A stretch of 64,000 bases of DNA, from the NCBI RefSeq assembly GCF_900142985.1, contig NZ_LT670849.1, positions 2,046,001-2,110,000 on the forward strand, written 5' to 3'. Below are positions 8,427 to 18,188 of the stretch, piece after piece; the stretch's first letter is position 1, and every line of letters begins with the position of its first letter. The notes beneath the pieces were generated by a model that was given only the letters and a program-made list of their open reading frames with translations, did no database searches and was not told the DNA's origin. The DNA is from Bradyrhizobium erythrophlei (GTDB lineage Bacteria; Pseudomonadota; Alphaproteobacteria; Rhizobiales; Xanthobacteraceae). A program made the position numbers and the translations under genes.

Positions 8427-11276
8427 TCAGTACGCGATCCCGATGCCTTGATCGCGCCGGTAAGAGCCGTCCAATACACGATTGGCCAGTCTCAGGTCGA
8501 ACGTGTCCGATCCATCGCGGAATTTCGCAAGAGTGGCGCGCAGGATCGACTTCGCCTCTTCTCGTCCCGCATCCGACGTCTCGGCGATGGCGAGGCTTGT
8601 CGCCGTTCTCAGCGTCCACGACAAGCTTCCTCGCCTGTCCGATATCTCGATCGCGCGGAGAAAGTACCCTTTGCAGGCATCCAACCCTTCGCGGCCGCGC
8701 AAGGCCAGTTCGCCCCTGATCCGAAGTAACTCGGGGACAAAAAGCTGGTGTTCGTCATCAAGGTTGATTTCCGCACGCTCGAAAACAGCAACGGCCTGCC
8801 GGGTGTGGCCAAGAACCGCCAAGCACCGCGCAAACTCTGCTTGCAAGATCGGATGGAAAACACCGTAGCGAGCCGCAGACAGCTTCTCCAATCCTGAATA
8901 AAGCAAATCGGTGGCCGCTTCGACCTCGCCTTGCCTGACCTTGCCGAGCGCCTGCATGGCAAAGCCGAAACCGTAATAACTATCCACCGCGTGTTTTCCG
9001 GCGTGCTCGACAAGCTCATTGGCGAGAGCATCGGCCTCGCCGTCCTCCGGATTTGTCAGATACGCGGTGAGCGCCGTCCAGGTGAGCGCAACGCAGAGCG
9101 GCACGGCCTGATCGAGCTGGCGAGCCTCGGCGATCGACATCCGGCCGAGCCGCCGCGCTTGATCGGGTGCGCCCCGTAGCCAGACCAGGTTCGCCAAAAC
9201 GGCCAATGCGTCCGTTTTGCGATCGTAGCCAAATCGCTCGATGATAGCCTTTCGAACAGCTTCGACATCGTGATGCAGGGAAGCCTCAAGCATACTCTCG
9301 GCGTGCGCCAATCGCCCGGTGTGGTGGTAGGTTACGCCCCGCATATAGCTCGCGGTTGCGACAGCGCCGCGATCGCCGGACGCTTCGGCGACCTCTGCGC
9401 AGCGTTCCGCCAATTCGATGGCTTCTGCGTATCGTGGAAGCCTGATCCTGTGAGCCCAGAGAACAAGCAACGAGACGAGCTGAAATTCGACGTCGCCGAG
9501 ACCCTCGGCAAGACGCCTCGCTTTGGCCCACCCGGCATATGACTCCTCGGTCATGCCAAGCGTGAACATCATGCTGCTGGCGAGCGCAGACTGAATGATC
9601 ATTTCTTGCCGCGAACCTGAATTCATCGCGTCGAGACAGCTAATGGCCTTCGCCATCCACTGCCGGCATTCGGTCAGCAGGGCCATCCCCATCCAGGTGC
9701 TCGCCGATGCCGCCGCAAGATCAACACCAACTTTCGCATCGCCCGCATCGGAAAATGCCCAGTTCATGGCGGCCCTGAGATTGCCGACCTCGATCGCAAG
9801 CGCTTTGGGCCAGCCCGACACATCCATCGAGGCTCCCTGTCTGAACAAGTCGCTGAAATAAAGCGCGTGGCGGCGCCGGAACAAGCCCTGCTCTCCCGCT
9901 TCAGTCAGCCGCCGCGCGGCAAAGGCGCGGGTGGTGTCGAGCAGACGCAGTCGTGCGGTTTGCCCGTAAAGGGCAATCATCGATTTCGATCGCAGCTCCC
10001 AAAGACAGTCGGCGACCTTTGCTTCGTCGACCGCGTCATCGGCAACGACGGCGATCGCCGCCTCGAAGGCGAATCCACCCGAGAACACGCTCAGCCTGTT
10101 GAGAACGTGCTTTTGCTCTTCATCGAGAAGATCGTAGCTCCATTCCAGCGCGGCGTTCAGCGTCTGATGCCTCGGCATCGCCGTCCGACGCCCAGCCCAC
10201 GACAGATCCAGGCGATCGTCCAGCAGGCTTGCGGTCTTGCCGAGGCCATAGACGTCGACCCTGCCTGCTGCCAGTTCGATCGCCAAAGCAATGCCATCCA
10301 GCCGCCGGCAGATTCCGGCGGCAACCGGCGCATCCAGATCGTGCAAGTCGAATTGCCGCTGCAAGGCTTTGACGCGGTCAACCAGCAACTGGACAGCGGG
10401 GTATTTCAGGGCATCCGACGCCAGGAGGGTCTGATCTTCCGGAGGGTACGCAAGCGCGGCGAGTTCGTGAACGTTCTCTCCTTCGGCGCGCAACGCTTCC
10501 CGGCTGGTCACGAGCAGGTGCAGTGTCGGCACATGACCGAACAGCTTTTCTGCGAGAGCGGAGGCGCCATCGATTAGATGTTCGCAACTGTCGAGCACAA
10601 GGAGCTTGGGCGGTCCAGCCAAACGGTCGATCAAAAGCGGAAGCACATCGGCTGTTTGGATCGCAAGCCCGAATGCGCTCGCCACGGCGGGTGCGACGAG
10701 AGAGACGTCATCAAGCGGACTGAGATCCACGAAACGAACTTCACCGTCGAAGATCGAGCGCATCTCATGCGCGACCGCCACTGCCACGGTCGTCTTCCCT
10801 ATGCCTCCGGGCCCAACGATCGTAACGAACTTCTGCTCGGCAAGCTTCGCCTGGATCGCTGCAACGGTCGCGTTACGACCAACCATGCGCTCCAGACGAG
10901 CGGGCAGCCACGCATGACGCGCCGCCTTTGGTTCGGGCGTTTGCAGAAAGGACGTCGCAATCGGGACGATGAAACTGTAGCCGCGCCCCGGCACGTTTGC
11001 GATATATCGCCTGCTGGGATCGCCTTGAGCCAGGGCCTTTCGCAAAGCCGAGATGTGGACACGAAGGCTGACCTCGTCGGCCCTTTGGTTGGGCCAGACA
11101 CGCTCGATCAAATCGTGCTTGCCGACAACCTTGTTTGGCTGTTCGACCAGAGAAATGAGGATGTCCATGGCACGGGCGCCGAGGGCTACGGTCTGCGTAC
11201 CGTTCGTCAGACGCCTGCTGTCAATCGAAAGTTCGAAAGGGCCGAAGCTCAGAAATTTCCGATTCTCATCGCCCAT
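8427..11276 (-). CDS. Winged-helix / STAND-ATPase / TPR transcriptional regulator (paralogue 2)
   Basis: 949 residues from MGDENRKFL. An OmpR-type winged helix spans about 9-104 (FGPFELSIDSRRL, ending VPGRGYSFI). Walker A GPGGIGKT is at 155-162 and Walker B LLVLDSCEHL at about 225-234. The signature LDWSYDLL of the family appears as LEWSYDLLDEEQKHVLNRLS, followed by a TPR-rich C-terminal half. I chose the start at 11276 because the upstream extension is not family sequence: it reads through a copied fragment of the AraC gene 3' end (11297-11396). It converges with the MalT-like gene (47 bp gap) and diverges from paralogue 3. Targets and ligand are unknown. Confidence 0.9.
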   Translation of the reverse strand: MGDENRKFLSFGPFELSIDSRRLTNGTQTVALGARAMDILISLVEQPNKVVGKHDLIERVWPNQRADEVSLRVHISALRKALAQGDPSRRYIANVPGRGYSFIVPIATSFLQTPEPKAARHAWLPARLERMVGRNATVAAIQAKLAEQKFVTIVGPGGIGKTTVAVAVAHEMRSIFDGEVRFVDLSPLDDVSLVAPAVASAFGLAIQTADVLPLLIDRLAGPPKLLVLDSCEHLIDGASALAEKLFGHVPTLHLLVTSREALRAEGENVHELAALAYPPEDQTLLASDALKYPAVQLLVDRVKALQRQFDLHDLDAPVAAGICRRLDGIALAIELAAGRVDVYGLGKTASLLDDRLDLSWAGRRTAMPRHQTLNAALEWSYDLLDEEQKHVLNRLSVFSGGFAFEAAIAVVADDAVDEAKVADCLWELRSKSMIALYGQTARLRLLDTTRAFAARRLTEAGEQGLFRRRHALYFSDLFRQGASMDVSGWPKALAIEVGNLRAAMNWAFSDAGDAKVGVDLAAASASTWMGMALLTECRQWMAKAISCLDAMNSGSRQEMIIQSALASSMMFTLGMTEESYAGWAKARRLAEGLGDVEFQLVSLLVLWAHRIRLPRYAEAIELAERCAEVAEASGDRGAVATASYMRGVTYHHTGRLAHAESMLEASLHHDVEAVRKAIIERFGYDRKTDALAVLANLVWLRGAPDQARRLGRMSIAEARQLDQAVPLCVALTWTALTAYLTNPEDGEADALANELVEHAGKHAVDSYYGFGFAMQALGKVRQGEVEAATDLLYSGLEKLSAARYGVFHPILQAEFARCLAVLGHTRQAVAVFERAEINLDDEHQLFVPELLRIRGELALRGREGLDACKGYFLRAIEISDRRGSLSWTLRTATSLAIAETSDAGREEAKSILRATLAKFRDGSDTFDLRLANRVLDGSYRRDQGIGIAY

Positions 11277-11656
11277 GGGATATTTTCTGGCCGGTGCCGG
11301 TTCTCGAGGTTTAACCCATCTTATTGCATCTCTCGTTCGCGTCGCCAATTGGCCGGCTTTGACCGAAGGTTTGCCTGAACGACTAGCAAAGGCGCGTCGC
11401 AGCTGTGAATCCTTTTTCGCTTTAAGGCGCTTTCTCGGTGACGGCTTTTGGGCGGTAGCCTAAGTCATATCAGGCTATCCTGGCTTGTTGATCTTTGCCT
11501 TCCCGCGTCCTTTTGCAGATGACGGTGAAATTTTGCTGTCCACCCGTATTCTGTTTCGTATATTCTTGGCTTGGACGCGGCAGGGTTTCTTGTTGACCTT
11601 CAGGAACATCAATACGAAAGCCGCGCGGGATCGAATTTTGCGGGCGTGGCTTTAAC
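11277..11656. other. Divergent intergenic region between two STAND regulators
   Basis: 380 bp without a convincing gene. It must carry the promoters of paralogues 2 and 3. Its left part holds the AraC-gene remnant annotated separately. I see no FixK box and no clear terminator. Confidence 0.5.
11297..11396 (-). repeat. Degenerate duplicate of the 3' end of the AraC-family gene
   Basis: About 100 bp align with 14534-14634, the last ~25 codons of the AraC-type gene plus its 3' flank. The block from TTATTGCATC through CCAATTGGCCGG is identical at 11321-11355 and 14558-14592, and similarity continues on both sides. The copy here encodes ANWRREREMQ and a stop at 11321-11323, but one base is missing in the run next to CCGG, so the upstream codons are out of frame. 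It is therefore a dead fragment. It suggests that paralogues 2 and 3 were copied together with adjacent AraC sequence. Confidence 0.75.
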
Positions 11657-14518
11657 ATGCTTCGACGGAATGATCGCCCAGCACCCGAAGTTGTCCACGT
11701 TGGAGCATTCAAGCTCTTCCCGTCTCAACGCCTGCTGATGAGGGACACTGAGGTCGTCAAGCTGGGCGGCCGCTCGTTCGACATCTTGCTCGCTTTGGCG
11801 GACAGACCTGGCGAAGTCGTTACCCAGAAAGAGTTGATCGCGAAGGTTTGGCCAGACGTTTTTGTCGAAAACGTCAGTCTTCGCGTTCATGTTGCGGCGC
11901 TGCGTAAAGCGCTGGACTGTGATGGTACGCGTTGCCTCGCGACCGTGCCCGGCCGCGGTTATTGCCTTGTCGCCCCGATCGTGCGGGAAACGATCGAGGA
12001 ATTGCCCGAGTCGGTTCCCGCTATTGAGCCCGCATATCCATTGCCCCCGCCACTCGCCCGAATGGTGGGCCGGGATGAGGACGTCCGCGCGATCTGCGAA
12101 GAACTGCTTGCACGCAGGTTCGTGACCGTCGTTGGAGCGGGAGGAGTAGGAAAGACCACAACTGTCCTATCCGCCGCGCATGAGCTCCTTGACGAATTTC
12201 TTGGCGCGGTGTGCCTTGTCGAACTCAGTCCTGTCAATTCCCCGCAGTTTCTGGCGTCAGCGATCACGTCCGCCTTTCGTCTTCCAGTTCGGGCGCAAGA
12301 TCCGATACCGGAACTGGCCACGCATCTCCGCGGCAAGCGCGTCTTGCTCGTCCTCGATAGTTGCGAGCACCTCATCGCGGAAGCGGCCAGGGTCGCGGAG
12401 CGGCTCTTTCGAGAAGCCTCGGACCTTTACATCCTGGCGACGAGCCGCGAAGCGTTGCGGGTGGAGGGCGAGCACATTTACCCGTTGCCTCCACTGATCA
12501 GCCCGCCAGAGGATGAGAAACTCACCGCTGCCGAAGCTCTTGCGTATCCGGCCGTGCAATTGTTCGTCAATCGCATCGTAAGTGCCGGGTTCAGCAAGGG
12601 GCTTGTCGACGAGGACGCACGGATCGTGAGCGGGATGTGCCGCCAGCTCGGCGGCATCGCGCTCGCGATCGAGCTCGCCGCCGGACGTGTCGCAGCCTAC
12701 GGCATTCGCGATACCGCATCGCTTCTCAACGGCCAGTTCGCGTTGCTCTGGCCCGGCCGGCGGACCGCGCCGCCTCGTCAGCAAACGCTGAACGCGACGC
12801 TTGACTGGAGCTACGATCTGCTTTCGGACGACGAAAGAAGGGTATTCCGGCAGTTATCCGTCTTTACAGGCGGGTTCACGCTCGACGCCGCCTGCGGCGT
12901 GGTGACCGGTGACGGGCCGGGAAGCTTGGAGTTTCACCGAATCGTCGCGAGTTTGGTCGCGAAGTCTCTCGCCTCCGCCGATCCCGGCGCGTCGAAGCGT
13001 TATCGTCTGCTGGACATGACCCGGACCTATGCCGGGTCAAAGCTGCAGCAGGCAGGCGAGAGCCTCGATTTGTGCCGGCGACACGCTACCTACTACCGCG
13101 ATCTGCTGGCGCAAGCGGCGCGTGAAAACCAGGACCCTCGGGCGCTGGCGGCGGAAATCGAGAATATTCGCGCGGCGCTCAGTTGGTCGTTCAAGCCCTC
13201 GGGCGATTCCGAGTTGGGCGTGCAATTGGCTGCGTTATCCGCGACGACCTGGCTCGGTTTGGGCCTTCTCACCGAGTGCCATGATTGGATGAGGACAGCA
13301 TACCAGCTCCTCGACGACACGCCCGCACCACTGCCGCAGCATCTGGGAATCTGCATGGCACTCGCGAGCACGCTGCTGTTCACCGCGAGCGATATCGGCG
13401 AATTCAAACCCGTCTGGAACAAGGCCTTCGGCCTTGCCGTGAGCCTCGGCGACGTCGAAAGCCAGATGAGTTGCCATCTTGCCTTGTGGGCCCTCCAGAT
13501 TCGTGTACCGCATTACGCCGACTGTCTTGCGGTAGCCGAAGATTGTCTGCGCACGGCCGAGCGCGCCGACAATTCAGGCGCGATCGGTCAAGCAGAATGG
13601 ATGCTGGGACAATCGAATCTGCACCTCGGACGGCCGGAAGAGGCAATGAGCCACTATCAGCGCTTCATTACGGTGGATACAGAAGCGTCGCGGTTGGCCA
13701 TGATGAAGCAAACTGGCTATGACAGACGCTCGGACGCTCTCGGTAATCTTTCGTTTCTTTGGTGGCTGACCGGATCACCCGAACAGGCCCTGCGCATTGG
13801 TAGCGAAGCGGTATCCGTGGCCCGATCGCTGGAGTTCCCGCTGCCAATCGCGGTCGCCGGCATGTGGAACGGCCTCACTCATTATTTCATCGAGTCCGAT
13901 ATCGACAAGATCGAAGCCGACATGGTTGATCTGGTTGAGCATGCGCGGACGCACGGGATAGTTCAGTTCCAGGGGTTTGGGCTGTCGATACTGGGTCTTT
14001 GCCAGGCGCGACGCGGCCAACTCGATGAGGCACGCCGGCTCGTCGAAGAAGGCTTGCGATTGCAGGACGCATCGCACATCCGTGTATTCCATCCTGCCAT
14101 AAGGAGCGAACTTGCAGAGGCGGCCGCAAATCTGGGCCGGCTGGAAGTCGCCGAATCGATTCTTCAGCAGAACGACAGAGACGACGTCAACGATCCCGAA
14201 CATTGGTGGACGCCCGAAATCTTGCGGGTAAAGAGTGTGGTGGCCGAAGCGACCGGGCGGATGGATGATGGTGTTGATCTTTGTCGGCGGGCCGCTGCGC
14301 TCGCACGCCGTCGGGGAGCGCTTTCATTTGAGCTGCGCGCCGCAACAACGCTAGGCCGAATGAGCGCGCCTCACCCGCATGAGGCGCTGGAATTGCTTGA
14401 CTCTGTCTATGGGAGGTTTGCGGAGGGATTCCATACTCCCGATCTCCTGAAGGCGAAGCGATTGATCGATGAGCTTAAAATGTCAGGCGATCGCCCAGGC
14501 TTGCAGTACTCGACTTGA
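11657..14518 (+). CDS. Winged-helix / STAND-ATPase / TPR transcriptional regulator (paralogue 3)
   Basis: 953 residues from the ATG at 11657. A winged helix spans about 14-107 (VGAFKLFPSQRLL, ending VPGRGYCLVA). Walker A GAGGVGKT is at 160-167 and Walker B VLLVLDSCEHL at about 229-239. The family motif LDWSYDLLSDDERRVFRQLS follows, then a TPR-like C-terminal region. It is closest in layout to paralogue 2 and is transcribed away from it. The gene ends 39 bp before the stop of the convergent AraC gene. The likely role is an ATP-gated activator or repressor of nearby metabolic genes. Neither ligand nor operator is visible. Confidence 0.9.
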   Translation: MLRRNDRPAPEVVHVGAFKLFPSQRLLMRDTEVVKLGGRSFDILLALADRPGEVVTQKELIAKVWPDVFVENVSLRVHVAALRKALDCDGTRCLATVPGRGYCLVAPIVRETIEELPESVPAIEPAYPLPPPLARMVGRDEDVRAICEELLARRFVTVVGAGGVGKTTTVLSAAHELLDEFLGAVCLVELSPVNSPQFLASAITSAFRLPVRAQDPIPELATHLRGKRVLLVLDSCEHLIAEAARVAERLFREASDLYILATSREALRVEGEHIYPLPPLISPPEDEKLTAAEALAYPAVQLFVNRIVSAGFSKGLVDEDARIVSGMCRQLGGIALAIELAAGRVAAYGIRDTASLLNGQFALLWPGRRTAPPRQQTLNATLDWSYDLLSDDERRVFRQLSVFTGGFTLDAACGVVTGDGPGSLEFHRIVASLVAKSLASADPGASKRYRLLDMTRTYAGSKLQQAGESLDLCRRHATYYRDLLAQAARENQDPRALAAEIENIRAALSWSFKPSGDSELGVQLAALSATTWLGLGLLTECHDWMRTAYQLLDDTPAPLPQHLGICMALASTLLFTASDIGEFKPVWNKAFGLAVSLGDVESQMSCHLALWALQIRVPHYADCLAVAEDCLRTAERADNSGAIGQAEWMLGQSNLHLGRPEEAMSHYQRFITVDTEASRLAMMKQTGYDRRSDALGNLSFLWWLTGSPEQALRIGSEAVSVARSLEFPLPIAVAGMWNGLTHYFIESDIDKIEADMVDLVEHARTHGIVQFQGFGLSILGLCQARRGQLDEARRLVEEGLRLQDASHIRVFHPAIRSELAEAAANLGRLEVAESILQQNDRDDVNDPEHWWTPEILRVKSVVAEATGRMDDGVDLCRRAAALARRRGALSFELRAATTLGRMSAPHPHEALELLDSVYGRFAEGFHTPDLLKAKRLIDELKMSGDRPGLQYST

Positions 14519-14557
14519 GTCGTTTCAGCGCGGCTGGTTCTCGGGGCTTATCCCGTC

Positions 14558-15097
14558 TTATTGCATCTCTCGTTCGCGTCGCCAATTGGCCGGGCTTTGG
14601 CCAAAGGCTTGCCTGAACAACTTGCAAAGGTGCGCCTGATCCGAAAATCCCGCGCTCAGGGCTATTTCGCTCAGCGAAGCCGCACTGGTCACCATGAGGT
14701 TGCAAGCTTTCTCCAGGCGCCTCTTGACGACGTAGGCATGCGGTGGTTCGCCAAACGTCAGCTTGAACGACCGCGAGAAATGAGCCGGGCTTCGCCGCGC
14801 AACTGCGCTCAGATCCCGGGTATGAATCGTGCGATGCAAATTCTTGTCGATAAAGGCCCGCACCCGGGCGATCTGCCAGCCCGTCAGCCCCGCCGTTGCC
14901 GACGGTTTCGCGCCCGAATGGCGTTCGATTTCGGATTGCAAGATGGTCGAGGCTGCAGCAAGCGACGCCTTCGCAGCCTCGCGATCATGCTCCAGCTCAC
15001 GCCTTACCACCTCAAGGAGCTGTGCCAGGCTGCTTGCCAGGTAGCCGAATGCCGAGTCGGTCGACGAAATATCGGGTGTCGCTTGAGATCCGTCCAT
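14558..15097 (-). CDS. AraC-family transcriptional regulator
   Basis: 179 residues. The C-terminal ~100 residues are a double helix-turn-helix AraC/XylS domain: IARVRAFIDKNL, then LSAVARRSPAHFSRSFKLTFG, then LSEIALSAGFSDQAHLCKLF and FGQSPANWR. The N-terminal ~70 residues are a helical extension, not a cupin, so no sugar-binding sensor is recognised. The ATG at 15097 has a strong AGGAGG site 5-10 bases upstream. It is transcribed in the same direction as the PoxB/ADC group, whose frameshifted poxB gene ends 313 bp upstream. The last part of the gene is duplicated at 11297-11396. Confidence 0.88.
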   Translation of the reverse strand: MDGSQATPDISSTDSAFGYLASSLAQLLEVVRRELEHDREAAKASLAAASTILQSEIERHSGAKPSATAGLTGWQIARVRAFIDKNLHRTIHTRDLSAVARRSPAHFSRSFKLTFGEPPHAYVVKRRLEKACNLMVTSAASLSEIALSAGFSDQAHLCKLFRQAFGQSPANWRREREMQ

Positions 15098-15410
15098 GGC
15101 GCATCCTCCTGATCAAACGAAGGATGCCCCAGACCACCCGTTATGGCTTGTTAAGTTACGTTCTGAATTATTAATTGGGGTAAAAAGAACGGCCAAATAA
15201 CAGCAATTTCAGATCTTTACGAGGGCGCCTCATGCAGCCGGGCCCGCATACGAAGTGACGCTCGCAGCGCGCGAGCGCCGTAGACGAAACAAGAATGCAC
15301 AGGTGAATGGCCGTGCCGGCAGCAGCAGAAAGGCAAGACAGGGCGCCGGCCTTCACCCCGGAGGGACAAGGCGGCGCCCATATCACGCCTTCATTCCTTC
15401 CCGACAACGC
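15098..15410. other. Intergenic region upstream of the AraC gene
   Basis: 313 bp between the AraC start and the end of the poxB pseudogene. It includes an A/T-rich stretch near 15150-15205 that could be the araC promoter. Neither strand gives a credible gene, and I see no FixK box. Confidence 0.4.
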
Positions 15411-17131
15411 TCAACGCGTGAGATTGACCTTTGCAAGGTCGATCAGTTGTGTCGCCCGGCCGTCGAGAACGGCCTTCATCATATACATTCCGAAATGATA
15501 GGCCTGATCCAGAGTCGTCTTCGGCGGCATGGCGAGTTCCTGGCGGGCGCTCACAACGTCGACCAATACTGGCCCCTTGTGCTCGAGCGCGGCCTGGATG
15601 GCTGCGTTCAACTCCTGTGGCTTCTCCACACGGATGCCACGAATACCGACCGCTTCGGCCATGCGCGCGAAGTTCGGATTCTTGAGGTCGCAGCCGGTGT
15701 CCAGGAAGCCGTTCGCCTTCATCTCCATTTCGACAAAACCGAGCGTGCCGTTGTTGAGGACGATGACCTTCACCGGAAGCCCCATCTGGGTCAGCGTGAT
15801 GAAATCTCCCATCATCATGCTGAAGCCGCCGTCACCCGACATCGAAATGACCTGGCGACCTGGAAACGCCGTTTGGGCGCCGATGGCTTGCAGCATCGCG
15901 TTGGCCATCGATCCATGATTGAACGAGCCGACGATGCGCCTTCGGCCGTTGACCTTGAGATAGCGCGCGGTCCAGATGATCGGCGTCCCCACGTCGCACG
16001 TGAATATCGCATCATCAGCCGCCAGGTCGCTGACCAGGCGGGTGACATACTGGGGATGGATGATGTTGCTGTTCGGACCGCTCTCCGCGAGCGCATCGAG
16101 TTCGCTGCGTGCTTCCTTGTAGTGAGTCAGCGCACGTTTGAGATGACCTGAATCAGTCTTCTCCTTGATCACCGGCAACACGGCCTCCACGGTGTCCTTC
16201 ACCGTGCCGAGCAGGCCGAGGTGCAGCGAGCAGCGATTGCCGAGCGCTTCGGGCCGCACGTCAATTTGGGCGATTTTTGCCTTTTCGGGATAAAACGCCC
16301 GATAGGGAAAATCCGTCCCCAACATCAGCAGGGCGTCACAATCCTTCATGGCCGCATAGCCGGACGCAAAGCCGACGAGACCGGTCGTTCCGACATCGTA
16401 AGGGTTGTCGTACTCGATAAACTCCTTGCCGCGGAAAGCGTGCACGATCGGCGCCTTCAGTTTTCGCGCCAACTCGACGACCTCGTCGTGCGCGCCCGCG
16501 CATCCGGCCCCGCAGAACAAGGTCACCCGCGAAGCTCCATTGAGAAAATTCGCCAGCCGATCGATGTCGATGGCGTCCGGTCGCAAGACAGGTGCGGCAG
16601 GCAAAAGCCATTCGGGGACCTCGGCGTCGATTTTCATGAGTGCGACGTCGCCCGGCAACGCGACGACGGCCACGCCGCGTTTGGCGACGGCGACGCGAAT
16701 GGCGCGCTTGAGGATCTGTGGCAGTTGCCGGGACTGGAAACGAGTTCGACGTAGTGACTGCAATCCTTGAAGAGACTTTCCGGATGCGTTGCCTGGAAAT
16801 AGTCGATGCCGATTTCGCTGCTGGGAATGTGAGCCGCGATCGCCAGCACAGGCACGCCGTTGCGCTGGCAATCGAACAGACCGTTGATCAGATGCAGGTT
16901 GCCAGGGCCGCAACTGCCGGCGCATACGGCAAGGCTACCGGTCAGATGGGCCTCCGCGCCGGCCGCGAAAGCCGCGGCTTCTTCGTGCCGCATGTGAATC
17001 CAGTCGATCGATTTCCTGCGCCGCATCGCGTCGGTAAACCCATTGAGGGAATCGCCAACGACACCATAGACGCGCTTGACTCCCGCTTTTTCGAGAGCCT
17101 CGACAAGATATTCTGAAGCGGCTTTGCTCAC
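15411..17131 (-). pseudogene. poxB: Pyruvate dehydrogenase (quinone) / pyruvate oxidase gene with a one-base frameshift
   Basis: The N-terminal frame (GTG at 17131, AAGGAGAA site) reads [35 protein letters not shown] and [20 protein letters not shown] up to HYVELVSS. From there the protein continues in another frame as [20 protein letters not shown] through the PP domain (GDGGFSMMMGDFITL) to LIDLAKVNLTR at 15411. The break is near 16725-16731, where one base is missing: SSPGQLPQ would be restored by one extra C on the minus strand. Apart from this it is a full-length, very close PoxB, the membrane enzyme converting pyruvate, quinone and water to acetate, CO2 and quinol. It could be a real pseudogene or a sequencing error; no other damage is visible, which favours a recent event or an error. 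It lies downstream of two ADC-like genes on the same strand. Confidence 0.85.
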
Positions 17132-17157
17132 GACCGTTCTCCTTGAAATGTCTTTCA

Positions 17158-17233
17158 GAGGGCCTCCACGAACAGAGGGGCTGTCGGTTCGCGGAGGCCC
17201 TCCTCGGCGTAACGGGGAGGACACGCTACGCCG
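17158..17233 (-). promoter_or_regulatory. Strong hairpins between ADC-like gene 1 and poxB
   Basis: Two inverted repeats fill the 106-bp gap. The first has 16-base arms at 17158-17173 and 17187-17202. In minus-strand RNA all 16 pairs form, one being G-U, while plus-strand RNA would have an A-C mismatch. The second has 7-base arms CGGCGTA/TACGCCG at 17205-17211 and 17227-17233. No U-run follows, so a plain intrinsic terminator is unlikely. An mRNA-processing or stabilising hairpin, or an attenuator ahead of poxB, fits better (inference). Confidence 0.6.
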
Positions 17234-17237
17234 TTCG

Positions 17238-18041
17238 TCATTTGTGCACGTGATCTTCGAGTATTTTGAGATCCGTGACCGAATAAGCGAGCGAACAGCG
17301 GAAGCCGGATTCGATGCGTCTCGGTGCAAGCGCGTGCAGCTCCTCACCTTTCGCCTCGGGAAGATAGATCTCACCCTCCCCCACCCAGCCGTTGACGACA
17401 GTCAGACTGTCAGTGATCGACATCACCAACTCGTCGACTGCCGGCTTGTCCTGGAATCCGGTGGCGAGTCTCGGAAAGTATCGCAACATGACCGTCGGGC
17501 GGCTGAACAGCGACAATCCATTTTCGATCGGCTTGCGCAAGGTGATGCGAGCTTCGGCGAGCCGCTCGCCGTGTGCGGAAAGGCTCGCGCCAAATCTGCC
17601 GCCGGGCACGACCGGCGCTGCGGCTGCGCCCGCGGCGGCAAAGGTGCGCGTTTGGAAAATGCTGCCCATCTTCTTGGGGAAGCCTTGCGTCCACCCCCGC
17701 GCCAACGCGGCATCGTTATCGACATAGATGTAAGGGCACCACATGACGGGCTGGCCGCGGTAGATCGCATCGAGCAGCACGAACGCCTCGCGATATTGGT
17801 AACGGGCCGGGTCGAGAAACTCGTCATCCTGAGCGGTGAATTGCCAGTCCAGGAACATCATGACGGCATGACCGTTCGACTTTGGATCGGGCGAAAGGCC
17901 GTGCGGCAGTGTCGCCGCGGCCGCAGCAGGGTCCGCCCAGAACTCGACTCCTACGACGTCGCCCGAGTAGTGCCAGGGCGGCGACGCAGCCAGTGCTGCC
18001 TGGCCGAACGGCGACTTGGGAACGATGAAGCCCTTGAGCAT
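17238..18041 (-). CDS. Acetoacetate decarboxylase-family protein (paralogue 1)
   Basis: 267 residues beginning [13 protein letters not shown]. The segment [12 protein letters not shown] aligns with the Clostridium acetobutylicum enzyme at YPKKLG, so both the Schiff-base lysine (K115) and its neighbour (K116) are kept. The Glu of YREAF is the probable equivalent of E76. Classical members decarboxylate acetoacetate to acetone and CO2; large-acetoacetate-decarboxylase relatives instead do aldol or dehydration chemistry, so the substrate is open. It is 147 bp downstream of paralogue 2 and upstream of the frameshifted poxB, all on the minus strand, and is probably part of one unit with them. Confidence 0.85.
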   Translation of the reverse strand: MLKGFIVPKSPFGQAALAASPPWHYSGDVVGVEFWADPAAAAATLPHGLSPDPKSNGHAVMMFLDWQFTAQDDEFLDPARYQYREAFVLLDAIYRGQPVMWCPYIYVDNDAALARGWTQGFPKKMGSIFQTRTFAAAGAAAAPVVPGGRFGASLSAHGERLAEARITLRKPIENGLSLFSRPTVMLRYFPRLATGFQDKPAVDELVMSITDSLTVVNGWVGEGEIYLPEAKGEELHALAPRRIESGFRCSLAYSVTDLKILEDHVHK

Positions 18042-18188
18042 TTCAATTCCTGCGCGTCTCGCTCATTTGCGGGAAAGTTTATCAAGGCCGGCCGCAATTG
18101 ATTTCACCGGCTTGCGTCAGCTTGTCTATTCTTGCGGTGCCGGCCTCCAATGACGCGTTGCCGGTTTCAGTGGGTTATGAGGCCGGAG

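Noticed and set aside
16924..18101. Long plus-strand open frames over the poxB/ADC region (for example 17076-18101)
   Set aside because: High GC produces long antisense frames here. The minus-strand proteins show catalytic motifs and ribosome sites, and the plus-strand ones do not.
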